This document shows, in pieces, positions 14,658 to 23,412 of a stretch of DNA of 64,000 nt. Position numbers and translations under genes: made by a program. The first letter of the stretch is position 1. Each line of letters starts with the position of its first letter. Where the stretch lies: the NCBI GenBank assembly GCA_001898935.1, contig MKVT01000008.1:186001-250000 (forward strand). Direction: 5' to 3'. Under the pieces are notes generated by a model. The model worked only from the letters and a program-made list of their open reading frames with translations. It did no database searches and had not been told where the DNA came from. The stretch is from Paludibacter sp. 47-17. GTDB lineage: Bacteria; Bacteroidota; Bacteroidia; Bacteroidales; Paludibacteraceae.

Positions 14658-17030
14658 ATGAAGTTGTTAGAAGATTTAAACGACGATCAGCGCGCTGCTG
14701 TCGAATTTGTTGACGGTGCCTCTCTCGTGATCGCGGGCGCAGGCTCGGGAAAGACACGTGTGCTTACGTATAAAATTGCTTATTTGCTTAAAAAGGGCCT
14801 CGCTCCTTCGTCGATTCTGGCGTTAACCTTTACCAATAAAGCGGCGCGTGAGATGAAAAAGCGGATTGCCGATATGGTGGGCGAACGCACGGCCCGCTAT
14901 CTTTGGATGGGTACTTTTCACGCTGTTTTTTCACGGATTTTAAGAGCGGAGGCTGCCCATATAGGCTTTTCGTCGCACTTTACCATCTATGATTCATCCG
15001 ATTCGGGTTCGCTCCTCAAATCGATTATCAAAGAGATGAAGCTCGACGATAAACAATACAGGCCGGGTTTAGTCCACAGCCGTATTTCGGCAGCTAAAAA
15101 CAACCTGATCACTCCTGCTGCTTATTCGGGCTCTACCGATTTATTGAAGTCGGACAACAATGCCCGTGTGCCCCGGATTCACGAAATTTATCACGTGTAT
15201 ACCGAACGGTGCAGGATGGCCGATGCCATGGACTTCGACGATTTACTGCTGCAGACCAATATACTTTTCCGCGATCATCCCGAAGTTCTGAATAAATACC
15301 GGGAGCACTTTCAGTATATTCTGGTAGACGAATACCAGGATACCAATTATGCTCAGTATCTGATTGTAAAAAAGTTGTCGGAACAGCACCAGCGTATTTG
15401 CGTGGTGGGCGACGATGCACAAAGTATTTATTCGTTCCGGGGGGCCAATATCGATAATATCCTTCAGTTTAAAAACAATTACAGCTCGGCGCAGGTGTTT
15501 AAATTGGAACAAAACTACCGTTCTACCCAAACCATCGTCAATGCCGCCAACAGCCTGATCGACAAAAATGCCCACCAAATACGCAAGAAAGTATTCTCCG
15601 AAAAGGCGAAAGGGCAAAAAATCAAGGTGTTGCAGGTGTATTCGGATATTGAAGAAGGGCAGGTTATTGCCAATCATATAGCCGATTTCAAGCATCTCGA
15701 CGAATACGATTACCAGGACATCGCGGTGCTTTACCGCACCAATGCGCAATCGCGTGTCATGGAAGATCAACTGCGGAAAAATTACATTCCTTACCGCATT
15801 TACGGAGGCCTTTCGTTTTACCAGCGCAAGGAAATCAAAGATGTGATTGCCTATGGAAGGTTGATTGTGAATCCGAACGATGAGGAAGCGCTGAAGCGCA
15901 TTATTAATTATCCGGCTCGCGGGATTGGCGATACAACGCTCAATAAGTTGCTCGAATGTGCGGCCTTGCATGCGGTAAGTGCCTGGGAAGTACTCAACCA
16001 GCCGCTGCAGTACAACCTGGCAGTGAATGCGGGCACCGCCAAAAAACTAACCGGTTTTGCCGATATGATGAAGGTGTTTATGGCTCAGGCCGAAGTGCTG
16101 AATGCCTACGAACTAACCGGGTTGGTGATTAAAAGTACCGGGCTGTTGAGCGATACCTATGTCGACCGGTCGCCCGAGAACCTGAGCCGGCAGGAAAACG
16201 TTCAGGAATTGCTCAACGCCATCCATGAGTTTTGCGAAACCAGGGCCGATGCCGATGAGCCGGCGCAACTGACCGATTTCCTGTCGGAGGTGTCGTTGCT
16301 CACCGATCAGGATACTGATAAAGAATCGGAGAAAGATAAAGTAACTCTGATGACGGTGCATGCTGCCAAGGGTTTGGAATTCAAGGTGGTTTTTGTTGTG
16401 GGGATGGAAGAGGAATTGTTCCCGTCGTTGTTTTCGATGGAGTCGCCCCGCGAATTGGAAGAAGAACGCCGCCTGTTTTACGTGGCCATCACCAGGGCCG
16501 AGGAACGTTGTTTCATCAGCTATGCCAAGTCGCGGTTTAAAAACGGGCAGATTCATTTTGCCAATCCCAGCCGGTTTATAAAGGATATCGATCCGGTGTA
16601 CCTCGATCAGCCTGCCGAATCGCCTTTTGCAGGTCGTACAACCGTATTCGACGATGATTTCGGACCTGATTCCGGTTTTAATCAGGGATTGAAGTTGCAA
16701 GGCGGACCTTTTCCATCGTTCGGGCGTTTGTCGAGGAAAGAGCCACCGGCTTCTCAGTCTTCTTCCTGGAAAGACGCTGCTCAGGAGAGGGCTTTGAATC
16801 CCGCCTCTGTAAATCCTAAAAAGCTTACAAAATTGTCGCGCCGGCAAGGCGATACTCCGGCAGCAGCTTCCTCGCTTCCTGTCGGTGCAAAAGTGCGCCA
16901 CCAACTCTTTGGCGAAGGAGTGGTGCTTGCGGTGAGCATGGCCGGTGCCAACGAAAAAGCAGAGATCGATTTTGGCTCCAAAGGAGTGAAAACCCTGCTG
17001 CTTAAATTTGCCAAGCTGGAGATTTTATAA
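14658..17030 (+). CDS. UvrD/PcrA-type superfamily 1A DNA helicase
   Basis: A 790-residue 3'-5' SF1A helicase. Q-motif LNDDQRAAVE; Walker A GAGSGKT (residues 27-33); motif Ia ALTFTNKAAREMKKRI; motif II DEYQDTN; motif III GDDAQSIYSFRGA; motif IV LEQNYRST; motif V TVHAAKGLEF followed by GMEEELFP; motif VI YVAITRAEE. The C-terminal ~60 residues (VGAKVRHQLFGEGVVLAV) form the Tudor-like domain that in PcrA contacts RNA polymerase. Roles are nucleotide excision repair and removal of stalled complexes. The last 6 nt overlap the convergent tcdA gene. PcrA and UvrD are not distinguishable by name here. Confidence 0.96.
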   Translation: MKLLEDLNDDQRAAVEFVDGASLVIAGAGSGKTRVLTYKIAYLLKKGLAPSSILALTFTNKAAREMKKRIADMVGERTARYLWMGTFHAVFSRILRAEAAHIGFSSHFTIYDSSDSGSLLKSIIKEMKLDDKQYRPGLVHSRISAAKNNLITPAAYSGSTDLLKSDNNARVPRIHEIYHVYTERCRMADAMDFDDLLLQTNILFRDHPEVLNKYREHFQYILVDEYQDTNYAQYLIVKKLSEQHQRICVVGDDAQSIYSFRGANIDNILQFKNNYSSAQVFKLEQNYRSTQTIVNAANSLIDKNAHQIRKKVFSEKAKGQKIKVLQVYSDIEEGQVIANHIADFKHLDEYDYQDIAVLYRTNAQSRVMEDQLRKNYIPYRIYGGLSFYQRKEIKDVIAYGRLIVNPNDEEALKRIINYPARGIGDTTLNKLLECAALHAVSAWEVLNQPLQYNLAVNAGTAKKLTGFADMMKVFMAQAEVLNAYELTGLVIKSTGLLSDTYVDRSPENLSRQENVQELLNAIHEFCETRADADEPAQLTDFLSEVSLLTDQDTDKESEKDKVTLMTVHAAKGLEFKVVFVVGMEEELFPSLFSMESPRELEEERRLFYVAITRAEERCFISYAKSRFKNGQIHFANPSRFIKDIDPVYLDQPAESPFAGRTTVFDDDFGPDSGFNQGLKLQGGPFPSFGRLSRKEPPASQSSSWKDAAQERALNPASVNPKKLTKLSRRQGDTPAAASSLPVGAKVRHQLFGEGVVLAVSMAGANEKAEIDFGSKGVKTLLLKFAKLEIL

Positions 17031-17786
17031 GCTTTCGGCCAGTATGTCCCTGATTATAAGCGATGCCAGCGTCATCCCAAACATAGCGGGCATGTAGCTG
17101 CAAGTGCCGTTGATGCGTTTGTGTGCGCTGTAGGGATTCGTTTCCGACTGCATGGCAGCTGTGTCGCCCATCTTTTCGGCGTCGATACTGCCTTTGTTTT
17201 TAAATTGTTCTTCGCTGAAAACGCAGTAAAACTTCTTGTCGACCCCGCCTCCGGCACGCAGGCGACGGCGCACAGCAGCAGCCAGCGGACAACCGGTCAC
17301 TTTATTGAATTCGGCTACCTTCATTTTTAAAGGGTCGGTTTTTAAAGCGGCCCCCATCGAAGCATACAGTTTGGCAGGGGTCAGGCAGGCCTGCCGGATC
17401 AAATGTACCTTGTGTTCGAGCGAATCGATGGCATCGACGATGTAATCGTAGGAGTCCAGTCCGAAAAGCGAATGCGTTTCGGAAGAATAGATCCGTTGCT
17501 GAATCGTAATTTCCGCCATGGGATTGATTTCTTTTAAACGCTCGTACATTACTTCCACTTTTGGCCGGCCTACTGTTGCAGTGGTTGCCGGCAACTGCCG
17601 GTTGATGTTCGATTCGGCCACCACATCGGCATCTACCAAGGTTATGTGCCCGATTCCCGAGCGCACCAGCATCTCGGCGCACCAGCTGCCCACTCCGCCT
17701 AACCCAAACAAAATCACCTTCTTGTGAGCAGCTTCTTCGAGAAACGAATCTCCGAAAAGCAACCCGGTACGTTGAAAAATTTCCAT
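17025..17786 (-). CDS. tcdA: tRNA threonylcarbamoyladenosine dehydratase
   Basis: A 253-residue ThiF/E1-like ATP-dependent enzyme. The nucleotide-binding loop is GLGGVGSWCAEMLVRSGIG (residues 28-46), followed by DADVVAESNINRQLPA, the conserved Asp and Arg-Gln region of E1-like adenylating proteins. It cyclises t6A37 of tRNAs to the ct6A hydantoin form. It begins 3 nt after the stop codon of the Crp-type regulator and is probably translated from the same mRNA; its end overlaps the end of the helicase gene. Confidence 0.93.
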   Translation of the reverse strand: MEIFQRTGLLFGDSFLEEAAHKKVILFGLGGVGSWCAEMLVRSGIGHITLVDADVVAESNINRQLPATTATVGRPKVEVMYERLKEINPMAEITIQQRIYSSETHSLFGLDSYDYIVDAIDSLEHKVHLIRQACLTPAKLYASMGAALKTDPLKMKVAEFNKVTGCPLAAAVRRRLRAGGGVDKKFYCVFSEEQFKNKGSIDAEKMGDTAAMQSETNPYSAHKRINGTCSYMPAMFGMTLASLIIRDILAESL

Positions 17787-17789
17787 GTG

Positions 17790-18467
17790 CTATCCGTTCT
17801 GACTGATTAATTCCAGACTCCGTTTGTTGATAATCTCGAGGTGTTTACCCTGCATCCTGATGATCCCGTCTTTTTCGAATTCCGACAACATGCGGCTTAC
17901 ACTTTCGCGGCTGGTGTCGATGAGGTTGCCGATTTCGGCCTGCGACAAGGGGATGGTAAACCGGTCGGAACTGAAGATGTTTTTCGACATGTCGAGCAAT
18001 ACTTCGGCCAGATTGCCCCGGGTTTGTTTCTGTATGCGATTGGCACAGCGGCGGAACGAATCGATCTCGTACCGGCACAACGAGCGGATAATTTCAAATG
18101 CAAACTCATCGTTCGATTTCAACAAATCTTTAAATGTACCCATGTCGATAAAACAAACCTCGGTATCTTCCAGGGCGGTGATGGAATACTGATTGATTTT
18201 ATCGCCCACGGTAGTGGGAAGTCCCAGGTAAGTAGGGGGCTTGGCCAGTTTGACGATTTGCTCGCTGTAGGGACCGGTGATATGGATTTTTACCAGCCCT
18301 TTTCGTAAAAAAATTACATTGGTAGAGTAGGTGCCCTGTTTGATGATGGAGTCGCCTTTTTTGAATCCTACCACGATGTGGTTGTCCGATAAAAGTTGCA
18401 GATCGCAACCGGCCAGCTTAGCGGCTGCGTCGGAAATATAGATGCAATGGGTACAATCGGTTTTCAT
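17790..18467 (-). CDS. Crp/Fnr family transcriptional regulator with N-terminal CxxC and CRP-like recognition helix
   Basis: A 225-residue regulator: beta-roll sensor domain (residues ~20-130), long dimer helix, and a C-terminal winged helix. The recognition helix reads T-S-R187-E188-S-V-S-R192, placing Arg, Glu and Arg where E. coli CRP has R180, E181 and R185, so a TGTGA half-site is predicted. The N terminus carries C5-x-x-C8 and C21, with C105, C131 and C141 further in; this hints at an FNR-like Fe-S or redox sensor, although the spacing differs from FNR. A canonical cAMP-binding loop is not seen. Its own promoter contains a perfect TTGTGA-N6-TCACAA palindrome. It is followed by tcdA after 3 nt. 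Confidence 0.9.
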   Translation of the reverse strand: MKTDCTHCIYISDAAAKLAGCDLQLLSDNHIVVGFKKGDSIIKQGTYSTNVIFLRKGLVKIHITGPYSEQIVKLAKPPTYLGLPTTVGDKINQYSITALEDTEVCFIDMGTFKDLLKSNDEFAFEIIRSLCRYEIDSFRRCANRIQKQTRGNLAEVLLDMSKNIFSSDRFTIPLSQAEIGNLIDTSRESVSRMLSEFEKDGIIRMQGKHLEIINKRSLELISQNG

Positions 18468-18537
18468 GAAGATTGTTTGTTATGTAGCATAGGCACAACA
18501 TTACAAGCTTCCTCGGTATTGCTGTACATATTTTACG

Positions 18538-18568
18538 CAAATATATACATTGTGATTTAAATCACAAA
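18538..18568 (-). promoter_or_regulatory. Complete -33/-7 promoter of the Crp-type gene
   Basis: On the minus strand a TTTG -33 box (18565-18568) and a TATATTTG -7 box (18538-18545) are separated by exactly 19 bp, the same geometry as the tRNA-Val promoter at 32113. The expected start is near 18531, giving a leader of about 64 nt before ATG at 18467. The -33 box lies inside the palindrome at 18550-18567. Confidence 0.68.
18550..18567. promoter_or_regulatory. Perfect 18-bp CRP-type operator TTGTGATTTAAATCACAA
   Basis: The sequence is identical to its own reverse complement and contains TGTGA-N6-TCACA, the CRP-type site. It covers the spacer and -33 box of the promoter of the Crp-type gene, so binding should block RNA polymerase, that is, autorepression. 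A second site of the same form lies upstream of the Hdr-like operon at 27985. Confidence 0.72.
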
Positions 18569-18769
18569 ATGCCGGTACGGATTTAACATCTTGTTTCCCT
18601 TGCCTACGAACAGACAAGGGACGCCTACGGTAACCTCCCTTTCGTATCTGTGAAACGGTAAATGTATATGAAACGATATTCCGGTTGTAATGAAACATAT
18701 CACATTATCAAGAGCCGTATCGCGGAGTATGAAGTTAACAAAGGTGAGTGATGGTATGGCTTTTTTTTG
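18569..18769. other. Intergenic stretch without recognised genes
   Basis: Between the divergent Crp-type gene and the GH2 gene (331 bp in total) I see only the operator and promoter elements listed separately and no convincing small ORF, RNA gene or repeat. Confidence 0.5.
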
Positions 18770-18777
18770 TATTTTTG
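18770..18777 (+). promoter_or_regulatory. -7 box TATTTTTG upstream of GH2 gene
   Basis: TATTTTTG matches TAnnTTTG and lies 21 nt before the ATG at 18799. It supports that start over in-frame upstream ATG codons at 18748, which would sit 5' of the promoter. Confidence 0.45.
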
Positions 18778-18798
18778 GTTGCTCAAAATGTATATACA

Positions 18799-21222
18799 AT
18801 GAAACGCAATTTTTTTCTCCTGGTTGGAGTGTTGGTAGCCAGCTGTTTAGTAGCGCAGACGCGCATTGTTCGAAGCATGGAATCGTGGCGGTTTTCGCGC
18901 AATGACGATCCGGCGGCATCGAAACAGGTGTATGACGACAGTAAGTGGCAACAGGTGGTGGTGCCGCACGACTGGGCCATTTATGGCCCTTTCGACAAAG
19001 AAATCGATAAACAGGTAGTGAAAATTGTGCAAAACAACGAACAGGAAGCTACCGAGAAAACCGGACGCACGGGTTCGTTGCCGTTTATCGGAGTGGGTTG
19101 GTACCGTACGGGGCTCAACCTGAACGAATATACTCCCGGTAAGCAAGTTTTACTTACGTTCGATGGAGCCATGAGTAATGCCGAAGTGTATGTAAATGGC
19201 ACGAAGGTCGGTAACCGTCCCTATGGTTACAGTTATTTTTATTTCGATATCAGCAAGTTATTGCAGCCGGGTGTTCAAAATACAGTGGCGGTACGTCTCG
19301 AGAATCGTCCTTTCTCGTCGCGCTGGTATCCCGGAGCGGGTTTGTATCGTAAGGTCCAGCTCATCATAAAGGACCCGGTGAGTTTTCAGCACTGGGGACA
19401 CGTCATTACTACTCCCTACGTTTCGGATCACCAGGCGAAAGTGGTGGTGAAGTCGAAGGTGCAGGGCGAAAATGTGAGTATCCGGACTATTATTCGCGAC
19501 GGTCGGGGCAATCAGGTGGCCGAACATTCTTCCAATCAGCGGTTTGGAGATGAGATTGAACAGCAGATCGGTGTGGGGAACCCGCAACGCTGGAGTACCG
19601 AAACGCCGCATTTATATACTGCCGAATTGTATTTATATCAGGGCGACCAACTGAAAGATGTGGAAACCGTACGGTTCGGGATCCGCACCATCCGCTATTC
19701 GGCTGAAAAGGGTTTTGAACTCAATGGTAAAACAACCAAATTCAAAGGAGTATGTTTGCACCACGATCTGGGACCGGTTGGTGCGGCGATCAATACCGCA
19801 GCGTTACGACGCCAGCTTACGCTGTTGAAAGATCTGGGTTGTAATGCCATCCGTTCGGCTCACAACATGCCGTCGCTGGAGCAGTTGGAGTTGTGCGACG
19901 AGATGGGTTTCCTGGTCATTGCCGAGAGTTTTGACGAATGGAAGCGTCCGAAAGTGAAAAACGGCTATAATCTCTATTTTGACGAATGGGCCGAGCGGGA
20001 TGTGGAAAATTTGGTGCGCGCCACCCGCAATCATCCGAGTATCGTGATGTGGAGTTCGGGCAATGAAGTGCCCGACCAGTGGGGCGCCGAGGGAGTGAAA
20101 CGGGCCAAATGGTTGCAGAATATCTTCCATCGCGAGGATTCCACCCGGCCGGTTACCGTGGGAATGGATCAGGTGAAGGCGGTAATGGAGAGCGGTTTTG
20201 GCGCTATAATGGATGTGCCCGGACTCAATTACCGTGTGCATTTGTATGAAGAAGCATACAAGCGATTTCCGCAAGGATTTATTCTAGGTTCCGAAACGGC
20301 ATCGACGGTAAGTTCGCGGGGCGTTTATAAATTTCCGGTGGTAAGTGGTGCCGATAAGGTACATCCCGATTATCAGAGTTCATCGTACGATTTGGAGTAC
20401 TGCAACTGGTCGAACATTCCCGAAGTCGATTTCGAGATGCAGGATGATAAACCCTGGGTGATCGGTGAGTTCGTATGGACCGGTTTCGATTACCTGGGCG
20501 AACCCACTCCCTACGACAATTACTGGCCATCGCGCAGTTCGTATTTCGGGATCCTCGATCTGGCGGGACTGCCTAAAGACCGGTATTACCTGTATCGCTC
20601 GCGTTGGAATACCGGTGCGCCTACTTTACATGTGTTGCCGCACTGGAACTGGGAAGGTCGCGAAGGAGAAGTCACGCCGGTATTTGTGTATACCGGTTAT
20701 CCGAAAGCCGAGCTGTTTATTAATGGTAAAAGCCAGGGTATCCGCGAAAAAAGCCGCGAGTCGCGCCTGCACCGTTACCGCTTGATGTGGAACGAAACCC
20801 GTTATGAACCAGGAGAGGTAAAAGTGGTGGCGTATGACGAATCGGGTCAAGCCGTTGCCGAAAAAGTAGTGCGTACCGCCGGTAAGCCTTACGCCATTCG
20901 TTTGGAGGCCGACCGCACACAGCTCGTGGCCGACGGAAAAGACCTTGGTTTTGTGACCGCCACCATTGTCGATCGCCAGGGTAACGAATGTCCCACCGCT
21001 AACCTTCAGCTTCAGTTTAAGGTGAAAGGAGCCGGCACCTACCGCGCAGCCTGCAACGGCGACGCTACCTCGCTCGAACTTTTTCACCTGCCTACTATGA
21101 AAACCTTCAGCGGGAAACTGGTGGTGCTGGTGCAAACGTCCACCCAGGCCGGGGATATCCAATTGGAAGTAAGCGGGAAAGGTTTGAAGAAAAATACAAT
21201 AAAAATGGTGGCGGTTGACTAA
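18799..21222 (+). CDS. Secreted glycoside hydrolase family 2 (beta-galactosidase type)
   Basis: An 807-residue exported enzyme: signal peptide MKRNFFLLVG to CLVAQ, then the sugar-binding jelly roll (PHDWAIYGPF, GWYRTGLNL, SNAEVYVNGTKVGNRPYGYSYF), an Ig-like domain, and the TIM barrel. The acid/base is Glu423 in SSGNEVPDQW and the nucleophile Glu557 in GEFVWTGFDYLGEP, as in GH2 beta-galactosidases. C-terminal DUF4982-like and Big-type domains follow (EGEVTPVFVYTGYPKAELFING, then VATIVDRQGN-like VTATIVDRQGN). There is no type IX secretion C-terminal signal, so it is probably periplasmic. It likely acts on beta-galactosides in host or plant glycans; exact linkage is unknown. No SusC/SusD pair is nearby. 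Confidence 0.92.
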   Translation: MKRNFFLLVGVLVASCLVAQTRIVRSMESWRFSRNDDPAASKQVYDDSKWQQVVVPHDWAIYGPFDKEIDKQVVKIVQNNEQEATEKTGRTGSLPFIGVGWYRTGLNLNEYTPGKQVLLTFDGAMSNAEVYVNGTKVGNRPYGYSYFYFDISKLLQPGVQNTVAVRLENRPFSSRWYPGAGLYRKVQLIIKDPVSFQHWGHVITTPYVSDHQAKVVVKSKVQGENVSIRTIIRDGRGNQVAEHSSNQRFGDEIEQQIGVGNPQRWSTETPHLYTAELYLYQGDQLKDVETVRFGIRTIRYSAEKGFELNGKTTKFKGVCLHHDLGPVGAAINTAALRRQLTLLKDLGCNAIRSAHNMPSLEQLELCDEMGFLVIAESFDEWKRPKVKNGYNLYFDEWAERDVENLVRATRNHPSIVMWSSGNEVPDQWGAEGVKRAKWLQNIFHREDSTRPVTVGMDQVKAVMESGFGAIMDVPGLNYRVHLYEEAYKRFPQGFILGSETASTVSSRGVYKFPVVSGADKVHPDYQSSSYDLEYCNWSNIPEVDFEMQDDKPWVIGEFVWTGFDYLGEPTPYDNYWPSRSSYFGILDLAGLPKDRYYLYRSRWNTGAPTLHVLPHWNWEGREGEVTPVFVYTGYPKAELFINGKSQGIREKSRESRLHRYRLMWNETRYEPGEVKVVAYDESGQAVAEKVVRTAGKPYAIRLEADRTQLVADGKDLGFVTATIVDRQGNECPTANLQLQFKVKGAGTYRAACNGDATSLELFHLPTMKTFSGKLVVLVQTSTQAGDIQLEVSGKGLKKNTIKMVAVD

Positions 21223-21291
21223 AGGCCATAGTTCGCTCGGAAACAACCTGGAGAATCGCAGGCGATTACTTGGCGGTGTGTTGTTTTGCTT

Positions 21292-21885
21292 CTACGTTAA
21301 CCGTCGGAGTTCACTGCATGCATGGATGAGCTTTTCGAGCCGTTGTGCCCGGGTGGTTTCCTGTTTGCCACTCATAATCCAATGGGTTACTGCCTTGCGG
21401 TACGATGGCGCCTGTTTCATGAAAAAGTCCCATGCCTGAGGATTGGCCTTGAACCGATCGTCGAAAAATGAATCCGACGCTAACGCATTATTTTCATGCG
21501 AGTAAATTCCCGATTTGTCCTCCTTTCGGAGGTTAAAGGCTTTTAGTCCGGCCGGTTTCATCAGCCCAGCTTTGGTAAGTTCTTCCACCTTGTCGATGTT
21601 GATTTGGCTCCAGACGCTGCTGCTTCGACGCGGAGTAAACCGGATGCAATAACTTTCGCTGTCGATGGTTTTGCGGATGCTGTCGATCCAGCCGAAACAA
21701 AGCGCCTGATCTACCGATTGCGACCAGCTCATGGACGGTTTTCCGCTTTTCACTTTGTAATAACCCACCACCAATTCGCTCGCCGTTACGTAGTTAAGCT
21801 CCAGCCACTTTCTGAATTCCTCCTGAGTGGCGAAGAAGGTGACCGATTCTTTGGAAATAGGCTGATTTACACGCTTGTTGCTCAT
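21292..21885 (-). CDS. YdeI/OmpD-associated family protein
   Basis: A 197-residue cytosolic protein with the YdeI-type pattern: ATQEEFRKWLELN near the start, the core motif QALCFGWIDSIRKTID, YCIRFTPRRSSSVWSQIN, and a C-terminal helical part ending SYRKAVTHWIMSGKQETTRAQRLEKLI. The family is widespread and only loosely linked to OmpD regulation and bacteriocin or stress phenotypes; biochemical function is unknown. It is convergent with the GH2 gene and has its own probable promoter. Confidence 0.88.
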   Translation of the reverse strand: MSNKRVNQPISKESVTFFATQEEFRKWLELNYVTASELVVGYYKVKSGKPSMSWSQSVDQALCFGWIDSIRKTIDSESYCIRFTPRRSSSVWSQINIDKVEELTKAGLMKPAGLKAFNLRKEDKSGIYSHENNALASDSFFDDRFKANPQAWDFFMKQAPSYRKAVTHWIMSGKQETTRAQRLEKLIHACSELRRLT

Positions 21886-21955
21886 TTGTAGAGTAGTTTG
21901 GGGATAATCAATATTTTATTGCTTGTTATTTTTGGTACATCAGGAAACTATTGCG

Positions 21956-21963
21956 CAAAGTTA
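21956..21963 (-). promoter_or_regulatory. -7 box TAACTTTG for the YdeI-like gene
   Basis: On the minus strand TAACTTTGCGC matches the -7 consensus and lies 70 nt upstream of the start at 21885. The -33 region shows no TTTG at standard distance. Confidence 0.4.
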
Positions 21964-22013
21964 ATAAAACTATTTTAAGTTGTTCTCAGCATCCAGCAAT
22001 GCTTATTAGCAAA

Positions 22014-22045
22014 CCGCCCGGTCCATCTTTCGACAAACCGGGCGG
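22014..22045 (-). terminator. Terminator of the Hdr/Qmo-like operon
   Basis: A 9-bp perfect GC-rich stem, CCGCCCGGT (22014-22022) with ACCGGGCGG (22037-22045) and a 14-nt loop, lies 20 nt past the stop of the QmoC-like gene. Read on the minus strand it is followed by TTTGCT, a weak T-tract. Confidence 0.6.
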
Positions 22046-22065
22046 CTTCTTCTCTTCCATTTTTC

Positions 22066-23109
22066 CTATTCTTTCAGTTTCGCAAAATACATTGCAAACG
22101 ACCGGTACAGAAAATGTGTCCATTTTCCGAAAGGTACAATCAGCAGCGCCCATTGTGCCAGCACGGTGAAATGTGCAATATACAGCCATTTGTTGCTTTC
22201 CAGCCAGTCGAAATCGATGAAGAGGCGTACCACGAAGGCGGTGAAACCCATCAGGAAAAGCCAGATTACGAAGAACCAGTCGGAGGGTTGCGAATGCTTG
22301 TTCACTTCGCGGTTCTTTTTCATGCGGCCCGATACGAAATCGATGGTGACGACAAACACCACGGCGCTCACCACATAGCCGAATATCTGTACGAATACCG
22401 ATGGGGTGGAAAACCAGTTGAGGAACACAGTGGTGAATAAGAGCGAGAGGTATCCGAATACCAGAATCAGGTGCTCGAACCAGCGTTTCTGGTTGTCGTC
22501 GCAGCCCAGTGCGCGTTTTTGGGTAAACATGTGTACGAACAGTTCGCCCAGACTACTCACGTATTTTTTGAAAGGTACTTTCACGCCGGGTTTCAGGATG
22601 GTGTAATTCCACATCCGGATAATATTCGGGAGTAAAATTACCAGTCCGATGGTTCCGATGGCTATCATTTCGAACCGATGCCCTACGTGAAGAAGGGTCT
22701 CTAGTTCGAAGTTGACCGATAGGGCAAAAGCCATTACTCCAACCAACACCAGAACAAATGCAGCGATGCTAACCGGTAGCGATTTATAGAGCAGTCCCGA
22801 GAGCCCGGTCCAGTCGTATTTCGCAGTCAGGTAGCGGCGCAGCGACATCATCAACTCGCCCGGGTTGGCTTCCTGCGGACAGTAAGTGGTGCACTCGCCA
22901 CAGTAATAACATTCCCAGGGTTTGAGCGAGGATTGGATTTCCTCTTCCAGACCCAGCGCGCTCAGGCGAACCATTTCGCGGGGAAACGAATTTTCGGTGG
23001 TCGAAAGTGAACAAACTGCCGTACAGTTGCCACAATTGTAGCAGGCGTTGAAATTGACAGAACCGTATTTTTTCAGTTCCTTGCCAAAAGCAGGATTGAT
23101 CGTTGCCAT
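22066..23109 (-). CDS. QmoC-like subunit: HdrC-type Fe-S domain fused to a heme-b-type membrane domain
   Basis: A 347-residue protein. The N-terminal HdrC-like domain has two four-cysteine clusters, C23/C26/C29/C33 (CYNCGNCTAVC) and C67/C70/C73/C77 (CYYCGECTTYCP), each expected to bind [4Fe-4S]. From residue ~108 on there are about six transmembrane helices of the NarI/HdrE type, with His residues in FEHLILVFGY, AHFTVLAQW and KWTHFLYR that could ligate heme b. This is the architecture of QmoC, which links the quinone pool to the soluble HdrA-like subunits. It is last in a seven-gene operon, and its ATG overlaps the preceding stop by one base (TAATG). The QmoC-type call is firm; the electron direction is inferred. 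Confidence 0.86.
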   Translation of the reverse strand: MATINPAFGKELKKYGSVNFNACYNCGNCTAVCSLSTTENSFPREMVRLSALGLEEEIQSSLKPWECYYCGECTTYCPQEANPGELMMSLRRYLTAKYDWTGLSGLLYKSLPVSIAAFVLVLVGVMAFALSVNFELETLLHVGHRFEMIAIGTIGLVILLPNIIRMWNYTILKPGVKVPFKKYVSSLGELFVHMFTQKRALGCDDNQKRWFEHLILVFGYLSLLFTTVFLNWFSTPSVFVQIFGYVVSAVVFVVTIDFVSGRMKKNREVNKHSQPSDWFFVIWLFLMGFTAFVVRLFIDFDWLESNKWLYIAHFTVLAQWALLIVPFGKWTHFLYRSFAMYFAKLKE

Positions 23110-23390
23110 TATTTATTCAGTTTGTAGGTGTAATACTCGTCCATGTCATCTATATCTCCTACAAGCACTTGTCCGTATTTTACAAGTGAGCTCAGGTAGT
23201 ACATTACCTCGTGCGAGGGCATCTCCAGTTTTTCAGCCAGTTGCTTCACCGTAAGCTCTTCTTCTTTCAGCGCTTCGGTAATTTTTTTCTTCTGCTGGTT
23301 AAACTCTTTCAGTTGTTCCTTGGCCTGCCCGGGGATTCCTCCCAACTTCTCGCGCAGGTATTTCGCGGTTTTTCCTTTTTCTACTTCCAT
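23109..23390 (-). CDS. Small winged-helix-like protein in the Hdr operon
   Basis: A 93-residue basic/acidic protein. Residues 1-40 form a charged helical region (KEQLKEFNQQKKKITEAL), and residues 44-80 read as a helix-turn-helix with wing (ELTVKQLAEKLEMPSHEVMYYLSSLVKYGQV). No cysteine or other cofactor site is present. It lies between the hdrA-like gene (22 nt gap) and the qmoC-like gene (1-nt overlap), so it is made with the complex. It could be a local DNA-binding regulator or a structural subunit that reuses the fold; I do not know of a characterised Qmo/Hdr subunit of this kind. Confidence 0.72.
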   Translation of the reverse strand: MEVEKGKTAKYLREKLGGIPGQAKEQLKEFNQQKKKITEALKEEELTVKQLAEKLEMPSHEVMYYLSSLVKYGQVLVGDIDDMDEYYTYKLNK

Positions 23391-23412
23391 AATTGTTCTG
23401 TTTTTAAAGTCA

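Noticed and set aside
21927-21934. Plus-strand TATTTTTG near the YdeI-like gene
   Set aside because: It matches the -7 consensus but no plus-strand gene follows; A/T-rich gaps give such matches by chance.
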